Made by a program: the position numbers and the translations under genes. A stretch of DNA of 47,292 nt from Marmoricola sp. (GTDB lineage Bacteria > Actinomycetota > Actinomycetes > Propionibacteriales > Nocardioidaceae). Below the pieces are notes generated by a model. That model saw only the letters and a program-made list of their open reading frames with translations, did not search any database and was not told the DNA's origin. Where the stretch lies: assembly GCA_025964795.1 (NCBI GenBank), contig JAOPYC010000010.1:1-47292 (forward strand), in the 5' to 3' direction. Positions 16,408-23,958 of this stretch are shown piece after piece (the stretch's first letter is position 1; the number at the start of each line of letters is the position of its first letter).

Positions 16408-16481
16408 TAGGGAGGGTGGGGCTCGAACCCACGACCCAAGGATTATGAGTCCTTTGCTCTAACCGACTGAGCTACCTCCCC
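16408..16481 (-). tRNA. tRNA-Met (CAT), elongator type
   Basis: A 74-base cloverleaf. Acceptor GGGGAGG pairs with CCTCCCT, with a G-U at position 1-72; the D arm is GCTCAG...AGAGC. The anticodon stem AAGGA/TCCTT carries the loop CTCATAA, and the T arm is GTGGG-TTCGAGC-CCCAC. The discriminator is A and CCA is not encoded. The first pair is not the initiator C-A mismatch. Ile2 with a modified CAT cannot be fully excluded but the loop context fits Met. Confidence 0.88.
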
Positions 16482-16488
16482 GAGGGCG

Positions 16489-16521
16489 CTGAGCCTACCC
16501 AGACCGGGTAGGCCGGCTCAG
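16489..16521 (-). terminator. Hairpin terminator after the DEAD-box helicase
   Basis: CCTACCC (16494-16500) pairs perfectly with GGGTAGG (16506-16512) around AGACC. The outer CTGAG (16489-16493) pairs with CTCAG (16517-16521) across a four-base bulge. It lies directly after the helicase stop and before the tRNA-Met gene on the same strand, so it separates the two transcripts. Confidence 0.7.
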
Positions 16522-16522
16522 G

Positions 16523-18220
16523 TCAGTCGTGCTTGTGCCGCGGCTTCTTGCCCGGCGCCCGGCTGGGGCCACCGTCGTTGAACCGCTTCGGCGGACCCGA
16601 GCGCGGCGCCGGTCCCTTGTCCAGCTGCAGGTCGATCAGCACCCCCGAGATGCGGGTGTCGGCGAGCTTGGCGCGGGTCTCGGCCGACAGGTCCGGCGGC
16701 AGCTCGACCAGCGAGAAGCCGGGCTTGATGTCGATGCGGCCGAAGTCCGAGCGCCTGAGCCCGCCCTCGTTGGCCAGCGCCCCCACGATCTGGCGCGGCT
16801 CGACGCGGTGACGCTTGCCGACCGCGATCCGCCAACGGACCAGGCCCTGGGCCGGCTCGCGACGCTCGCGGCGCTCCTGGGGCGGCTCCGGCATGTCCTC
16901 GAGGAAGAGCGGCTCCCCGTCCTGGGAGAGCACGGCGATGGCCGCCGCGATGTCCTCGGCCGGCACGTCGTGGTCCTGCTGGTAGGTCTGGACGAGCTCG
17001 CGGAACATCCCGAGCTGCGGGTCGGTCAGGGCCTGACCGATCGCCTCGGTGAACTTCGCGACGCGGAAGGCGTTGACGTCCTCGACCGTCGGCAGGCTCA
17101 TCTGGACCAGCGTCGTCCGGTTGGCCTTCTCGATCGAGCGCAGCAGGTAGGTCTCGCGCGGGGTCACGAACGAGATCGCCTGGCCGCTGCGCCCGGCCCG
17201 GCCGGTGCGACCGATGCGGTGCACGTAGGACTCGGTGTCGGTGGGGATGTCGTGGTTGATCACGTGGCTGATCCGGTCGACGTCGAGACCGCGGGCGGCG
17301 ACGTCGGTGGCCACGAGGATGTCGAGCTTCCCCTTGCGCAGCTGGTCGATCGTGCGCTCGCGCTGCACCTGGGCGACGTCGCCGTTGATGGCCGCTGCGG
17401 AGAACCCGCGGGCACGCAGCCGCTCCGCCAGGCCCTCGGTGGCCTGCTTGGTGCGCACGAAGATGATCATGCCGTCGAAGTTCTCGACCTCGAGGATGCG
17501 GGTCAGGGCGTCCAGCTTCTGCGGGTGCGCGACCTTGAGGTAGCGCTGGGTGACGTTGGAGGCCGTGTTCGAGGTCGACTTGACGCTGATCTCGGTGGCG
17601 CCGGGGGCGTACTTCTTGATGATCCGACGGATCTGCGGCGGGATCGTCGCGCTGAACAGGGCCAGCTGCTTGCTGTCCGGGGTGCCGGCCAGGATCGTCT
17701 CGACGTCCTCGGCGAACCCCATGTTGAGCATCTCGTCGGCCTCGTCGAGCACGACGAAGCGCAGCTCGCTCAGGTCGAGGGTGCCCTTCTCGAGGTGGTC
17801 CATCACCCGGCCCGGCGTACCGACCACGACGTGGACACCGCGTCGCAGGGCGCTGAGCTGTACGCCGTAGCCCTGGCCGCCGTAGACCGGAAGGACGTGC
17901 AGGCCCTTGAGGTGGGCGGCGTAGCGACCGAAGGCCTCGGAGACCTGCAGCGCGAGCTCACGCGTCGGCGCCAGGACCAGGACCTGCGGCTTGGTCAGGG
18001 ACATGTCGATCCGCGAGAGGATCGGCAGCGCGAACGCGGCCGTCTTGCCGGTGCCCGTCTGGGCGAGCCCGACGACGTGCTGGCCGGCCAGCAGCGGCGG
18101 GATGGCCTCGGCCTGGATGGGCGACGGAGTCTCGTAGCCGACGTCCTTGAGGACCTTCAACACCTTCGGGTCCAGCCCCAGCTCGTCGAAACGGGGGGGC
18201 GTCGCACTGCTCTCACTCAC
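16523..18220 (-). CDS. DEAD-box ATP-dependent RNA helicase with DbpA-type RNA-binding domain
   Basis: The 565-residue protein carries the ordered helicase motifs: Q motif PSPIQ, motif I AQTGTGKT, PTREL, TPGR, DEAD in VLDEADEM, SAT in ALFSATIP, and motif VI HRIGRTGRAGR. A C-terminal DbpA-like RNA-binding fold follows (WRIAVGKRHRVEPRQIVGAL through GVLIDLQL). The basic tail contains PKRFNDGG and KKPRHKHD. It unwinds RNA duplexes, probably in ribosome assembly or cold adaptation like DeaD/CsdA. The GTG start at 18220 has a TACTCT -10 six bases upstream and no ribosome site, arguing for a leaderless mRNA; the extra 27 in-frame residues upstream are not conserved-looking. A terminator follows the stop. 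Confidence 0.92.
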   Translation of the reverse strand: MSESSATPPRFDELGLDPKVLKVLKDVGYETPSPIQAEAIPPLLAGQHVVGLAQTGTGKTAAFALPILSRIDMSLTKPQVLVLAPTRELALQVSEAFGRYAAHLKGLHVLPVYGGQGYGVQLSALRRGVHVVVGTPGRVMDHLEKGTLDLSELRFVVLDEADEMLNMGFAEDVETILAGTPDSKQLALFSATIPPQIRRIIKKYAPGATEISVKSTSNTASNVTQRYLKVAHPQKLDALTRILEVENFDGMIIFVRTKQATEGLAERLRARGFSAAAINGDVAQVQRERTIDQLRKGKLDILVATDVAARGLDVDRISHVINHDIPTDTESYVHRIGRTGRAGRSGQAISFVTPRETYLLRSIEKANRTTLVQMSLPTVEDVNAFRVAKFTEAIGQALTDPQLGMFRELVQTYQQDHDVPAEDIAAAIAVLSQDGEPLFLEDMPEPPQERRERREPAQGLVRWRIAVGKRHRVEPRQIVGALANEGGLRRSDFGRIDIKPGFSLVELPPDLSAETRAKLADTRISGVLIDLQLDKGPAPRSGPPKRFNDGGPSRAPGKKPRHKHD

Positions 18221-18226
18221 CGGGCA

Positions 18227-18232
18227 AGAGTA
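18227..18232 (-). promoter_or_regulatory. -10 element for leaderless helicase mRNA
   Basis: TACTCT (minus strand), six bases (TGCCCG) before the GTG at 18220. The divergent kinase has TACGAT with the same TGCCCG-GTG junction. Confidence 0.6.
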
Positions 18233-18320
18233 GTGCCGCCGCAGTCGTGGACCTATTTCGCTCGAGGGCGGCGTACGGCGGCCCGATCCCGCCGAAGCCA
18301 CCGTTTTCCCCGGGTACGCC

Positions 18321-18326
18321 TACGAT
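18321..18326 (+). promoter_or_regulatory. -10 element for leaderless PAS-kinase mRNA
   Basis: TACGAT lies six bases (TGCCCG) before the GTG at 18333. No ribosome-binding site is visible. Confidence 0.6.
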
Positions 18327-18332
18327 TGCCCG

Positions 18333-19445
18333 GTGCCCACCCTTGCCGCGGCAGAAGAGCGCTGGCGACTGACGATCGACAACGCCCCCGTGGGAATTGC
18401 CGTGGTCAGCCTCGAGGGCAGGTTCCTGCGTTCCAACGCCGCCCTGTGCTCCATCCTGGGCTACTCCTCCGAGCAGCTGGCCGAGCTGACCTTCCAGGAG
18501 CTGACCCATCCCGAGGACCTCGACGCGGACCTCGGGCTGATCGAGCAGCTGCTGGCCGACGAGATCCCCAGCTATCGGATGCGCAAGCGCTACGTGCGGG
18601 CCGACGGGCAGGCCATCTGGACCCAGCTCTCCGTCGCGCTGGTCCGCGACGGCCGCGGGAAGCCGCTGCACTTCGTCTCCCACGTCGCCGACCTCACCGA
18701 GGAGCTCCAGGCCGCCGAGCGGATCGAGTCGATCAACCGCGAGCTCACGGAGCAGAAGGCGCGGCTGGAGCGCTCCAACGCAGACCTCGAGGCCTTCGCG
18801 ATGCTCGCCAGCCACGACCTGCAGGCGCCGCTGGCCACGATCCGCGGCTACATGGAGCTCCTCGAGGCGGAGTACGGCGCAGTCCTCGAGCCCAACGCCA
18901 ACGACTGGATCAACCGGGCCAGCCAGGCGGCGGAGCGGATGTCCGAGCTGGTGAGCTCGCTCCTGGAGTTCTCCCGCGTCAACGGGGCTGGCCTGCTGAC
19001 CCGCGAGATGGTGTCGGTCACCGCCGTGGTCAAGGAGGTCGTGCGGGACCTGGAGCAGCTGATATCCGAGACCGGTGCCCGGGTGCACGTCGCCGACGAC
19101 ACTCCCCTGGTGCTGGCCCAGGGCGGCCGCCTGCGCCAGGTCCTGCAGAACCTGATCCAGAACACGATCAAGTACCGCGAGCCCGGACGGCCACCGCAGT
19201 GCGAGATCGGCGTCGAGGCCCGGGAACACGACTGGCTCGTCGCGGTCACCGACAACGCGGCGGGGATCCCCGAGGAGCACCGAGAGTCGGTGTTCTCCCT
19301 GTTCACCCGCGTCAACGGCACCGAGTCCGGGCACGGCATCGGGCTGGCCGCGTGCCGCCAGATCGTCGAGCGTCACGGCGGGCGGATCTGGGTCGAGGGC
19401 ATCCCCGACGGCGGCAGCCGGTTCTCGTTCACCCTGCCGCGCTGA
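18333..19445 (+). CDS. Soluble PAS-domain sensor histidine kinase
   Basis: The 370-residue protein has no membrane segment. Residues 8-125 are a PAS domain with PAC tail (NAPVGIAVVSLEGRFLRSN, ILGYSSEQL, LTHPEDLDADL, FVSHVADLTEE). A coiled segment follows, then HisKA with phospho-acceptor His161 in LASHDLQAPL, and a HATPase domain with the N box LQNLIQNTIKY. The G1 box reads DNAAGIP, with Ala where the first Gly of DxGxG normally stands; the G2 box GHGIGLA is intact. The second N-box residue pattern (Asn-Thr) is common in phytochrome-like kinases. No response regulator is adjacent. The GTG start has a -10 TACGAT six bases upstream. A strong terminator follows. Confidence 0.88.
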   Translation: MPTLAAAEERWRLTIDNAPVGIAVVSLEGRFLRSNAALCSILGYSSEQLAELTFQELTHPEDLDADLGLIEQLLADEIPSYRMRKRYVRADGQAIWTQLSVALVRDGRGKPLHFVSHVADLTEELQAAERIESINRELTEQKARLERSNADLEAFAMLASHDLQAPLATIRGYMELLEAEYGAVLEPNANDWINRASQAAERMSELVSSLLEFSRVNGAGLLTREMVSVTAVVKEVVRDLEQLISETGARVHVADDTPLVLAQGGRLRQVLQNLIQNTIKYREPGRPPQCEIGVEAREHDWLVAVTDNAAGIPEEHRESVFSLFTRVNGTESGHGIGLAACRQIVERHGGRIWVEGIPDGGSRFSFTLPR

Positions 19446-19488
19446 CCCGCAGTCGCGCCGGGAACGGCGAGCTTCCCGGCAAATGCCA

Positions 19489-19518
19489 GAGCCTCTGACC
19501 ACACATGGTCAGAGGCTC
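19489..19518. terminator. Hairpin terminator between PAS kinase and tRNA-Asn
   Basis: GAGCCTCTGACCA (19489-19501) and TGGTCAGAGGCTC (19506-19518) form a perfect 13-base-pair stem with loop CACA. It can stop the plus-strand kinase transcript and, from the other side, the tRNA-Asn transcript that ends at 19528. Confidence 0.85.
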
Positions 19519-19527
19519 CGCTCGTCG

Positions 19528-19600
19528 CTCCCCCGGTTGGACTCGAACCAACAACCCTCCGATTAACAGTCGAATGCTCTGCCAATTGAGCTACAGGGGA
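19528..19600 (-). tRNA. tRNA-Asn (GTT)
   Basis: A 73-base cloverleaf. Acceptor TCCCCTG pairs with CGGGGGA (one G-U), the D arm is GCTC...GAGC, and the anticodon stem carries the loop CTGTTAA. The T arm is GTTGG-TTCGAGT-CCAAC. The discriminator is G, as expected for Asn, and CCA is not encoded. Confidence 0.92.
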
Positions 19601-19616
19601 TCGCGCCCGCAAACCC

Positions 19617-19640
19617 TAGCAACTCGGCGGGGAGTTGCTA
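19617..19640 (-). terminator. Hairpin at the end of the dnaG operon
   Basis: TAGCAACTC (19617-19625) and GAGTTGCTA (19632-19640) form a perfect nine-base-pair stem with a six-base loop. It begins inside the stop codon of the small gene downstream of dnaG and is followed on the minus strand by GGGTTTG. It lies only 16 bases before tRNA-Asn, so it either insulates the tRNA or marks a processing site. Confidence 0.7.
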
Positions 19641-20171
19641 AATCGGGTGGTCGACGTCGTCGCCGACCTCGGCTCGGGCGTCCGCGACGGCCCGGTCGGC
19701 GACCATCACCACTTCCGGGTCGTCGGGGTCGAGACCGGCGTCGTAGGCGTTCATCCAGATCACCGGACCGCCGACCGGGCTGCGCCGGCCGATCACGGTC
19801 AGGCCCTGCTTCCCGCGTACCGGCACCCGGCGCTGCAGCACGATGCTGGCGGTCACCCGCTCGCGCAGCAGCTGCAGGAGCAGGGCCGGGTCCTGGAGGT
19901 CGAAGGCGTGGACCGGCCGGAGGTCGCCGTACGACCCGATCTCGGTGACCTTCAGCCGCGAGGCCTCCTGGTCCCAGGCCGCGTCCTCGACGCGCTCCCA
20001 CGGGATGAGGCGGGTTTCCACGGGGTCGACGACCGCGAGCAGCCCGCGCGTCCCCAGCAGCCAGGTGCCGTCGTCGGTGACCGTGTGGGCCAGGACCTTC
20101 TCGCCGCGCGCCAGGCCGGCGCGTTCGAGCACGTCGGCGGGCACACCCTCGCGCCGCGCGAAGAGCCTCAC
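19638..20171 (-). CDS. Conserved hypothetical protein overlapping dnaG
   Basis: The 177-residue protein starts at a GTG overlapping the dnaG stop (GTGA) and must be translationally coupled to primase. The N-terminal half (GEKVLAHTVTDDGTWLLGTR, then GLLAVVDP and IPWERVEDAAWDQE) resembles a small beta-rich PH-like domain. The rest includes RVTASIVLQRRVPV and a WMNAYDAGLD segment. The C-terminus is acidic. No signal peptide or helix long enough to cross a membrane is seen. I do not recognise a named family; similar genes beside dnaG are, as far as I know, found in related actinobacteria, and no function is assigned. Confidence 0.75.
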   Translation of the reverse strand: MRLFARREGVPADVLERAGLARGEKVLAHTVTDDGTWLLGTRGLLAVVDPVETRLIPWERVEDAAWDQEASRLKVTEIGSYGDLRPVHAFDLQDPALLLQLLRERVTASIVLQRRVPVRGKQGLTVIGRRSPVGGPVIWMNAYDAGLDPDDPEVVMVADRAVADARAEVGDDVDHPI

Positions 20172-22030
20172 TGGCTCTCCAGCGCGCGCTCGCGCAGGCT
20201 GCGGCGGTGCTGCTCGAGGGCGACGAGCTCGCCGAACATCCGGTTGTAGTCCGTGGCCTGCTCGACCGGGTTGGTGCGCTGCAGCCGCGACTTGAGATCC
20301 GCGATGCGCCGCATCGCGGTCAGCTCCCGGAGCCGGTGGACGTGCTGGCCGACGTAGGCGTCGTCAGGGTCCTTGGCGGACAGCAGCGGTTCGACGGTGA
20401 GCGCGCTGATCAGCGACTGGAGCCGCTCGTCGGCCTGGGCGTCCCGCAGGGTCGAGGCCCACTGGGCGTCCGCCGCCGTCGGGCCACCCGCGGCCTGGAT
20501 CCCGGCCCAAAGCGCCCGGTAGGCACCGTGCGTGAAGTCCTCGGCGTCGACGTCGCGGGCCGTGCGGCCGACGACGAGGGGGTGCTGGACGACCAGCTTG
20601 AGCGTCTCGCGCTCGAGCATCAGCCTGGGGTCGCGCGGGTCGGGGAGCTCGGCCGCGCGGCGCACCGGCCCGTTGGCGCCGGCCGGGCCGGGGCCCGCCG
20701 CCTTCTGGGAGGCACGCCGGACCTCGCGCTGGACGTCCATCGGCTCGACACCGATCATGCCGGCCAGCTCGCGCGAGAAGGCGTCGACCTTGGACCGGTC
20801 GCGGATGGCGGTGACCAGCTTGGCGGCCTCGCGCATCGCGTCTACGCGCCCGTCGGCCCGGTCGAGGTCGTAGCGCTGCACCACGTTGGCCAGCACGAAC
20901 CGGTAGAGCGGCACCCGCCGGGCCACCAGCTCACGCACCTCCGCGTCCCCCGACTTCAGCCTGAGGTCGCAGGGGTCCATGCCGGTCGGCTCCACCGCGA
21001 CGTAGGTCTGGCCGGCGAAGATCTGGTCGCCCTCGAAGGCGCGGATGGCGGCCTTCTGGCCGGCCTCGTCGCCGTCGAAGGTGAAGATCACCTCGCCGCG
21101 GAACTCGTCGTGGTCGTGCAGCAGCCGGCGGATGACCCGCGCGTGGTCGTCGCCGAAGGCGGTGCCGCACGTGGCCACCGCCGTCTTCACGCCGGCGAGG
21201 TGGCAGGCCATCACGTCGGTGTAGCCCTCGACGATCACGGCCTGGCTGGCTCGGGCGATCTCGCGGCGGGCCAGGTCGATGCCGTAGAGCACCTGGCTCT
21301 TGTGGTAGATCGGGGTCTCGGGGGTGTTCAGGTATTTCGCGTCGATGCGGTCGTCGTCGAAGATGCGGCGGGCGCCGAAGCCGATCGTGTCGCCGCTGCT
21401 GTCGCGGATCGGCCACATCAGCCGCCCGCGGAACCGGTCGTAGAGTCCGCGGCCCTCACCGATCAGGCCGCTGGTGACCAGCTCCTGGTCCTTGAAGCCC
21501 TTCTGGCGCAGGTGCTTGAGCAGGTCCTCCCCGCCGCGCGGCGAGAAGCCCACCCCGAAGGTGGCGGCGGCCTCGGCGTCGAACCCGCGGGAGTCCAGGA
21601 ACTGTCGCGCCTGGAGGGCCTCCGGGGTGGCCAGCTGCTCGGCGTACCACTCCTGCGTGGCCTTGTGCGCCTCGATGAGCCGCGGGCGCTGGGGCCCACC
21701 GGTGTGCGGACGGGGCGCCCCGCCCTCCTCGTAGCGCAGCTGTACGCCGACCTTCTCGGCCAGCCGTTCGACGGTCTCGGTGAACCCGAGCCCGTCCATC
21801 TCCATCACGAACTTGATGACGTCGCCGCCGGCCTGGCAGCCGAAGCAGTGGTAGAACCCTCGCGAAGGGGTCACGTGGAAAGAGGCGGACTTCTCGTCGT
21901 GGAAGGGACACAGGCCCTTCATCGACCCGCCGCCGGCGTTGCGCAAGGTGACGTAGGAAGAGACGACGTCCTCGATGCGCGTCTTCTCGCGGACCTCCGC
22001 GATGTCCTCTTCCCTGATCCGTCCTGCCAC
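20168..22030 (-). CDS. dnaG: DNA primase
   Basis: The 620-residue protein makes RNA primers at the replication fork. The N-terminal CHC2 zinc finger is visible (CPFHDEK, then CFGC about 17 residues on). The catalytic core follows, with the DRFRGRLMWPIRD segment and a TOPRIM domain containing VIVEGYTDVMA and TFDGDEAG. A C-terminal helicase-binding domain includes RETLKLVVQHP. Length is normal for actinobacteria. The GTG at 22030 begins GRIREEDIAEVR, the standard DnaG start, and has a TAGACT -10 seven bases upstream, so the mRNA appears leaderless. The next gene overlaps by GTGA. Confidence 0.95.
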   Translation of the reverse strand: MAGRIREEDIAEVREKTRIEDVVSSYVTLRNAGGGSMKGLCPFHDEKSASFHVTPSRGFYHCFGCQAGGDVIKFVMEMDGLGFTETVERLAEKVGVQLRYEEGGAPRPHTGGPQRPRLIEAHKATQEWYAEQLATPEALQARQFLDSRGFDAEAAATFGVGFSPRGGEDLLKHLRQKGFKDQELVTSGLIGEGRGLYDRFRGRLMWPIRDSSGDTIGFGARRIFDDDRIDAKYLNTPETPIYHKSQVLYGIDLARREIARASQAVIVEGYTDVMACHLAGVKTAVATCGTAFGDDHARVIRRLLHDHDEFRGEVIFTFDGDEAGQKAAIRAFEGDQIFAGQTYVAVEPTGMDPCDLRLKSGDAEVRELVARRVPLYRFVLANVVQRYDLDRADGRVDAMREAAKLVTAIRDRSKVDAFSRELAGMIGVEPMDVQREVRRASQKAAGPGPAGANGPVRRAAELPDPRDPRLMLERETLKLVVQHPLVVGRTARDVDAEDFTHGAYRALWAGIQAAGGPTAADAQWASTLRDAQADERLQSLISALTVEPLLSAKDPDDAYVGQHVHRLRELTAMRRIADLKSRLQRTNPVEQATDYNRMFGELVALEQHRRSLRERALESQ

Positions 22031-22037
22031 GTCGCGA

Positions 22038-22043
22038 AGTCTA
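22038..22043 (-). promoter_or_regulatory. -10 element for leaderless dnaG mRNA
   Basis: TAGACT (minus strand), seven bases before the GTG at 22030. No ribosome site is seen. Confidence 0.55.
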
Positions 22044-22126
22044 CGGGGCAGGGGCGACGCCCCGCTGGTCGTCCACACGGCAGCGGCGCGACCTCAGACT
22101 TACGGTGTAAAACTCTTGGGCCGGAA

Positions 22127-22141
22127 AGGGTTCGAAACCCT
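22127..22141. repeat. Palindrome in the leader of the envelope operon
   Basis: AGGGTT (22127-22132) and AACCCT (22136-22141) flank CGA. It lies 22 bases before the holin-like start, downstream of a GTGTAAAAC stretch that could hold a promoter. It could be an operator or a small hairpin in the leader. Confidence 0.35.
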
Positions 22142-22163
22142 CCGACGGGGCACGGGGACGACT

Positions 22164-22568
22164 ATGAGTCATCCATCCTCCAACCAGACGCCTGACCCGA
22201 CCCTGGGCGCCATCGTCAACGACCTGACCACCCAGGTCCCTGAGCTGATCCGCTCCGAGCTGCGGCTCGCCCAGGCCGAGCTGGCCCAGAAGGGCAAGCG
22301 CGTCGGCGTGGGCATCGGCATGTTCAGCGGCGCCGGCCTGCTCGCCTTCTTCGGCTTCGGCACCCTGCTCGCCACGATCATCCTCGCGCTCGCCCTCGTG
22401 ATGGACGGGTGGCTCGCGGCCCTGATCGTCACCGTGGTGCTGTTCGCGATCGCGGGCATCCTCGCCGCCATGGGCAAGAGCCAGGTCGACGAGGCCACGC
22501 CACTCGCGCCGGAGAAGGCCGTGGCCGGCGTACAGGAAGACATCGCCACCGTGAAGGGACAGCGCTGA
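22164..22568 (+). CDS. Phage-holin-superfamily (actinobacterial holin-X) membrane protein
   Basis: The 134-residue protein has an amphipathic N-terminal helix (IVNDLTTQVPELIRSELRLAQAE) followed by two transmembrane helices (residues 53-77 and 81-104) with Gly-rich GAGLLAFFGFGTLLA, and a charged C-terminus. This is the layout of the Phage_holin_3_6/holin-X proteins, which despite the name are chromosomal actinobacterial membrane proteins of unclear function. Its stop and the next start share a base (TGATG). It leads a four-gene operon with DUF3618, YihY and YtxH-like proteins. No endolysin or phage gene is near, so a lytic role is unlikely. Confidence 0.85.
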   Translation: MSHPSSNQTPDPTLGAIVNDLTTQVPELIRSELRLAQAELAQKGKRVGVGIGMFSGAGLLAFFGFGTLLATIILALALVMDGWLAALIVTVVLFAIAGILAAMGKSQVDEATPLAPEKAVAGVQEDIATVKGQR

Positions 22569-22840
22569 TGAGCAAGACCCCCGAGGAGATCCAGGCCGAC
22601 ATCGAGCTCCAGCGCGAGCAGCTGGCCGGGACCGTCGACCAGCTCACGCAGAAGCTGGACGTGAAGGCCAACGCCAAGGCCAAGGTCGACGACGTGAAGG
22701 CTCAGGCCCAGGTCAGGGCCGCAGAGGTCAAGGACCGCGCCACGACCGACGAGGGCAAGCCCCGCCCCGAGGTCATCGGCATCGCGGCGGCCGTGGTCGT
22801 CGGCCTCGGTCTGGTCATCTGGCTGCGGCGGCGTCGATGA
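22568..22840 (+). CDS. DUF3618 family protein
   Basis: The 90-residue protein starts with TPEEIQADIELQREQLAGTVDQL, the DUF3618 signature helix (xxIExxRxxLxxTVxxL). A Lys/Ala-rich amphipathic helix (KLDVKANAKAKVDDVKAQAQ) follows, and a C-terminal transmembrane helix ends in RRRR. It is a tail-anchored, apolipophorin-like membrane protein of unknown function. It overlaps both neighbours, so it is translated with them. Confidence 0.85.
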   Translation: MSKTPEEIQADIELQREQLAGTVDQLTQKLDVKANAKAKVDDVKAQAQVRAAEVKDRATTDEGKPRPEVIGIAAAVVVGLGLVIWLRRRR

Positions 22841-23958
22841 GCAAGGCAGACGTGCAGGACGGCGAGGGTCGCGGCGCGGACCGGACCGAGCCTTCGACGC
22901 CCGACCCCGACGACAGCCGCAAGCCCGACGACCCCACGGACCTGTCCAAGCGGTCCTGGTTCTACGTCCTGCGCAAGACCATGCACGAGTTCACCGAGGA
23001 CCAGTGCACCGACCTCGCGGCCGCGCTGACCTACTACGCGGTGCTGGCCCTGTTCCCGGCGATCATCGCCCTGATCTCCACGGTGGGTGTGTTCGGACAG
23101 GGGGCGGAGTCCGTCAAGACGGTCAAGGACATCCTCAAGCCCCTGGTCTCGCCGGAGATACTCACGCCGCTCAACAAGTTCCTCGACTCCGTCGCCACCT
23201 CGAGCGGTGCGAGCGTCGGCCTCGTCATCGGCATCCTGGCCGCCCTCTGGTCGGCCTCGGGGTACGTCGGTGCGTTCAGCCGCGCGACCAACCGGATCTA
23301 CGAGATCGACGAGGGCCGCCCGTTCTGGAAGCTGCGCCCGGTGATGCTGCTGCTGACCCTGGTCGCGGTCGTCCTGGTGGCGGTGGCCCTGATGATGCTC
23401 ATCCTGTCGGGTCCGGTGCTGCAGTCCGTCGGGAACGCCATCGGCCTCGGAGACGCGGCGGTGACCGCGTTCTCGATCATCAAGTGGCCGGTGCTGCTGG
23501 TGATCGTGGTGATCATCGTCGGCCTGCTCTACTACGTCACCCCCAACGTGCAGCAGCCGAAGTTCCGGTGGATCTCGGTGGGCGCGGCCGTGGCCATCGG
23601 GGTGTGGATCCTGGCGTCACTGGCGTTCGGGCTCTACCTCGCCACGTTCGCGAACTACGCCAAGACCTACGGCCCCATCGCGGGCGTCGTCGTGGCGCTG
23701 CTGTTCCTGTGGATCACCAATCTGGCGCTGCTGTTCGGGGCCGAGCTCGACGCCGAGCTCGAGCGCGGACGACAGCTGCAGGCGGGCATCGCGGCCGAGG
23801 AGGAGCTCCAGCTCCCGGCTCGCGACACCCGCGGCATCAAGAAGGCTCGCAAGAAGCGGGACAAGGACGTCGCGGTCGGACGCAAGATCCGTCGAGAGGC
23901 GGCTGCGAACGACGCATCCACCACGGAGCAGAGCTCCCAGAAGGAGAACGAGAAATGA
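22837..23958 (+). CDS. YihY/BrkB-family inner-membrane protein
   Basis: The 373-residue protein has an acidic disordered N-terminus (residues 1-40) and then the YihY/BrkB domain: DLAAALTYYAVLALFPAIIAL, followed by about six transmembrane helices up to residue ~290 (including NLALLFGAELDAELERGRQL). A Lys/Arg-rich cytoplasmic tail with KKARKKRDKD follows. The RNase-BN label sometimes used for this family is obsolete; function is unknown, with envelope or transport roles proposed. It overlaps the genes on either side by ATGA, embedding it in a four-gene operon. Confidence 0.9.
   Translation: MSKADVQDGEGRGADRTEPSTPDPDDSRKPDDPTDLSKRSWFYVLRKTMHEFTEDQCTDLAAALTYYAVLALFPAIIALISTVGVFGQGAESVKTVKDILKPLVSPEILTPLNKFLDSVATSSGASVGLVIGILAALWSASGYVGAFSRATNRIYEIDEGRPFWKLRPVMLLLTLVAVVLVAVALMMLILSGPVLQSVGNAIGLGDAAVTAFSIIKWPVLLVIVVIIVGLLYYVTPNVQQPKFRWISVGAAVAIGVWILASLAFGLYLATFANYAKTYGPIAGVVVALLFLWITNLALLFGAELDAELERGRQLQAGIAAEEELQLPARDTRGIKKARKKRDKDVAVGRKIRREAAANDASTTEQSSQKENEK

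Noticed and set aside
16408..16481. tRNA-Ile2 with CAT anticodon
   Set aside because: The anticodon loop CTCATAA and arm sequences fit elongator Met better, though a modification-based assignment cannot be made from sequence alone.
16529..19498. A 989-codon open frame on the plus strand opposite the helicase and through the kinase
   Set aside because: It is the GC-rich antisense/alternate frame of two well-supported genes, has an Arg/Asp/His-biased composition and no recognisable domain.
22125..22150. GGGTTCGAAACCC-like sequence resembling a tRNA T arm
   Set aside because: No D arm, anticodon arm or acceptor partner is present upstream; it is a 6-3-6 palindrome in a leader.
22164..22568. 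Prophage remnant because of the holin-like protein
   Set aside because: No integrase, endolysin, structural gene or attachment repeat is near, and the family is chromosomal in actinobacteria.
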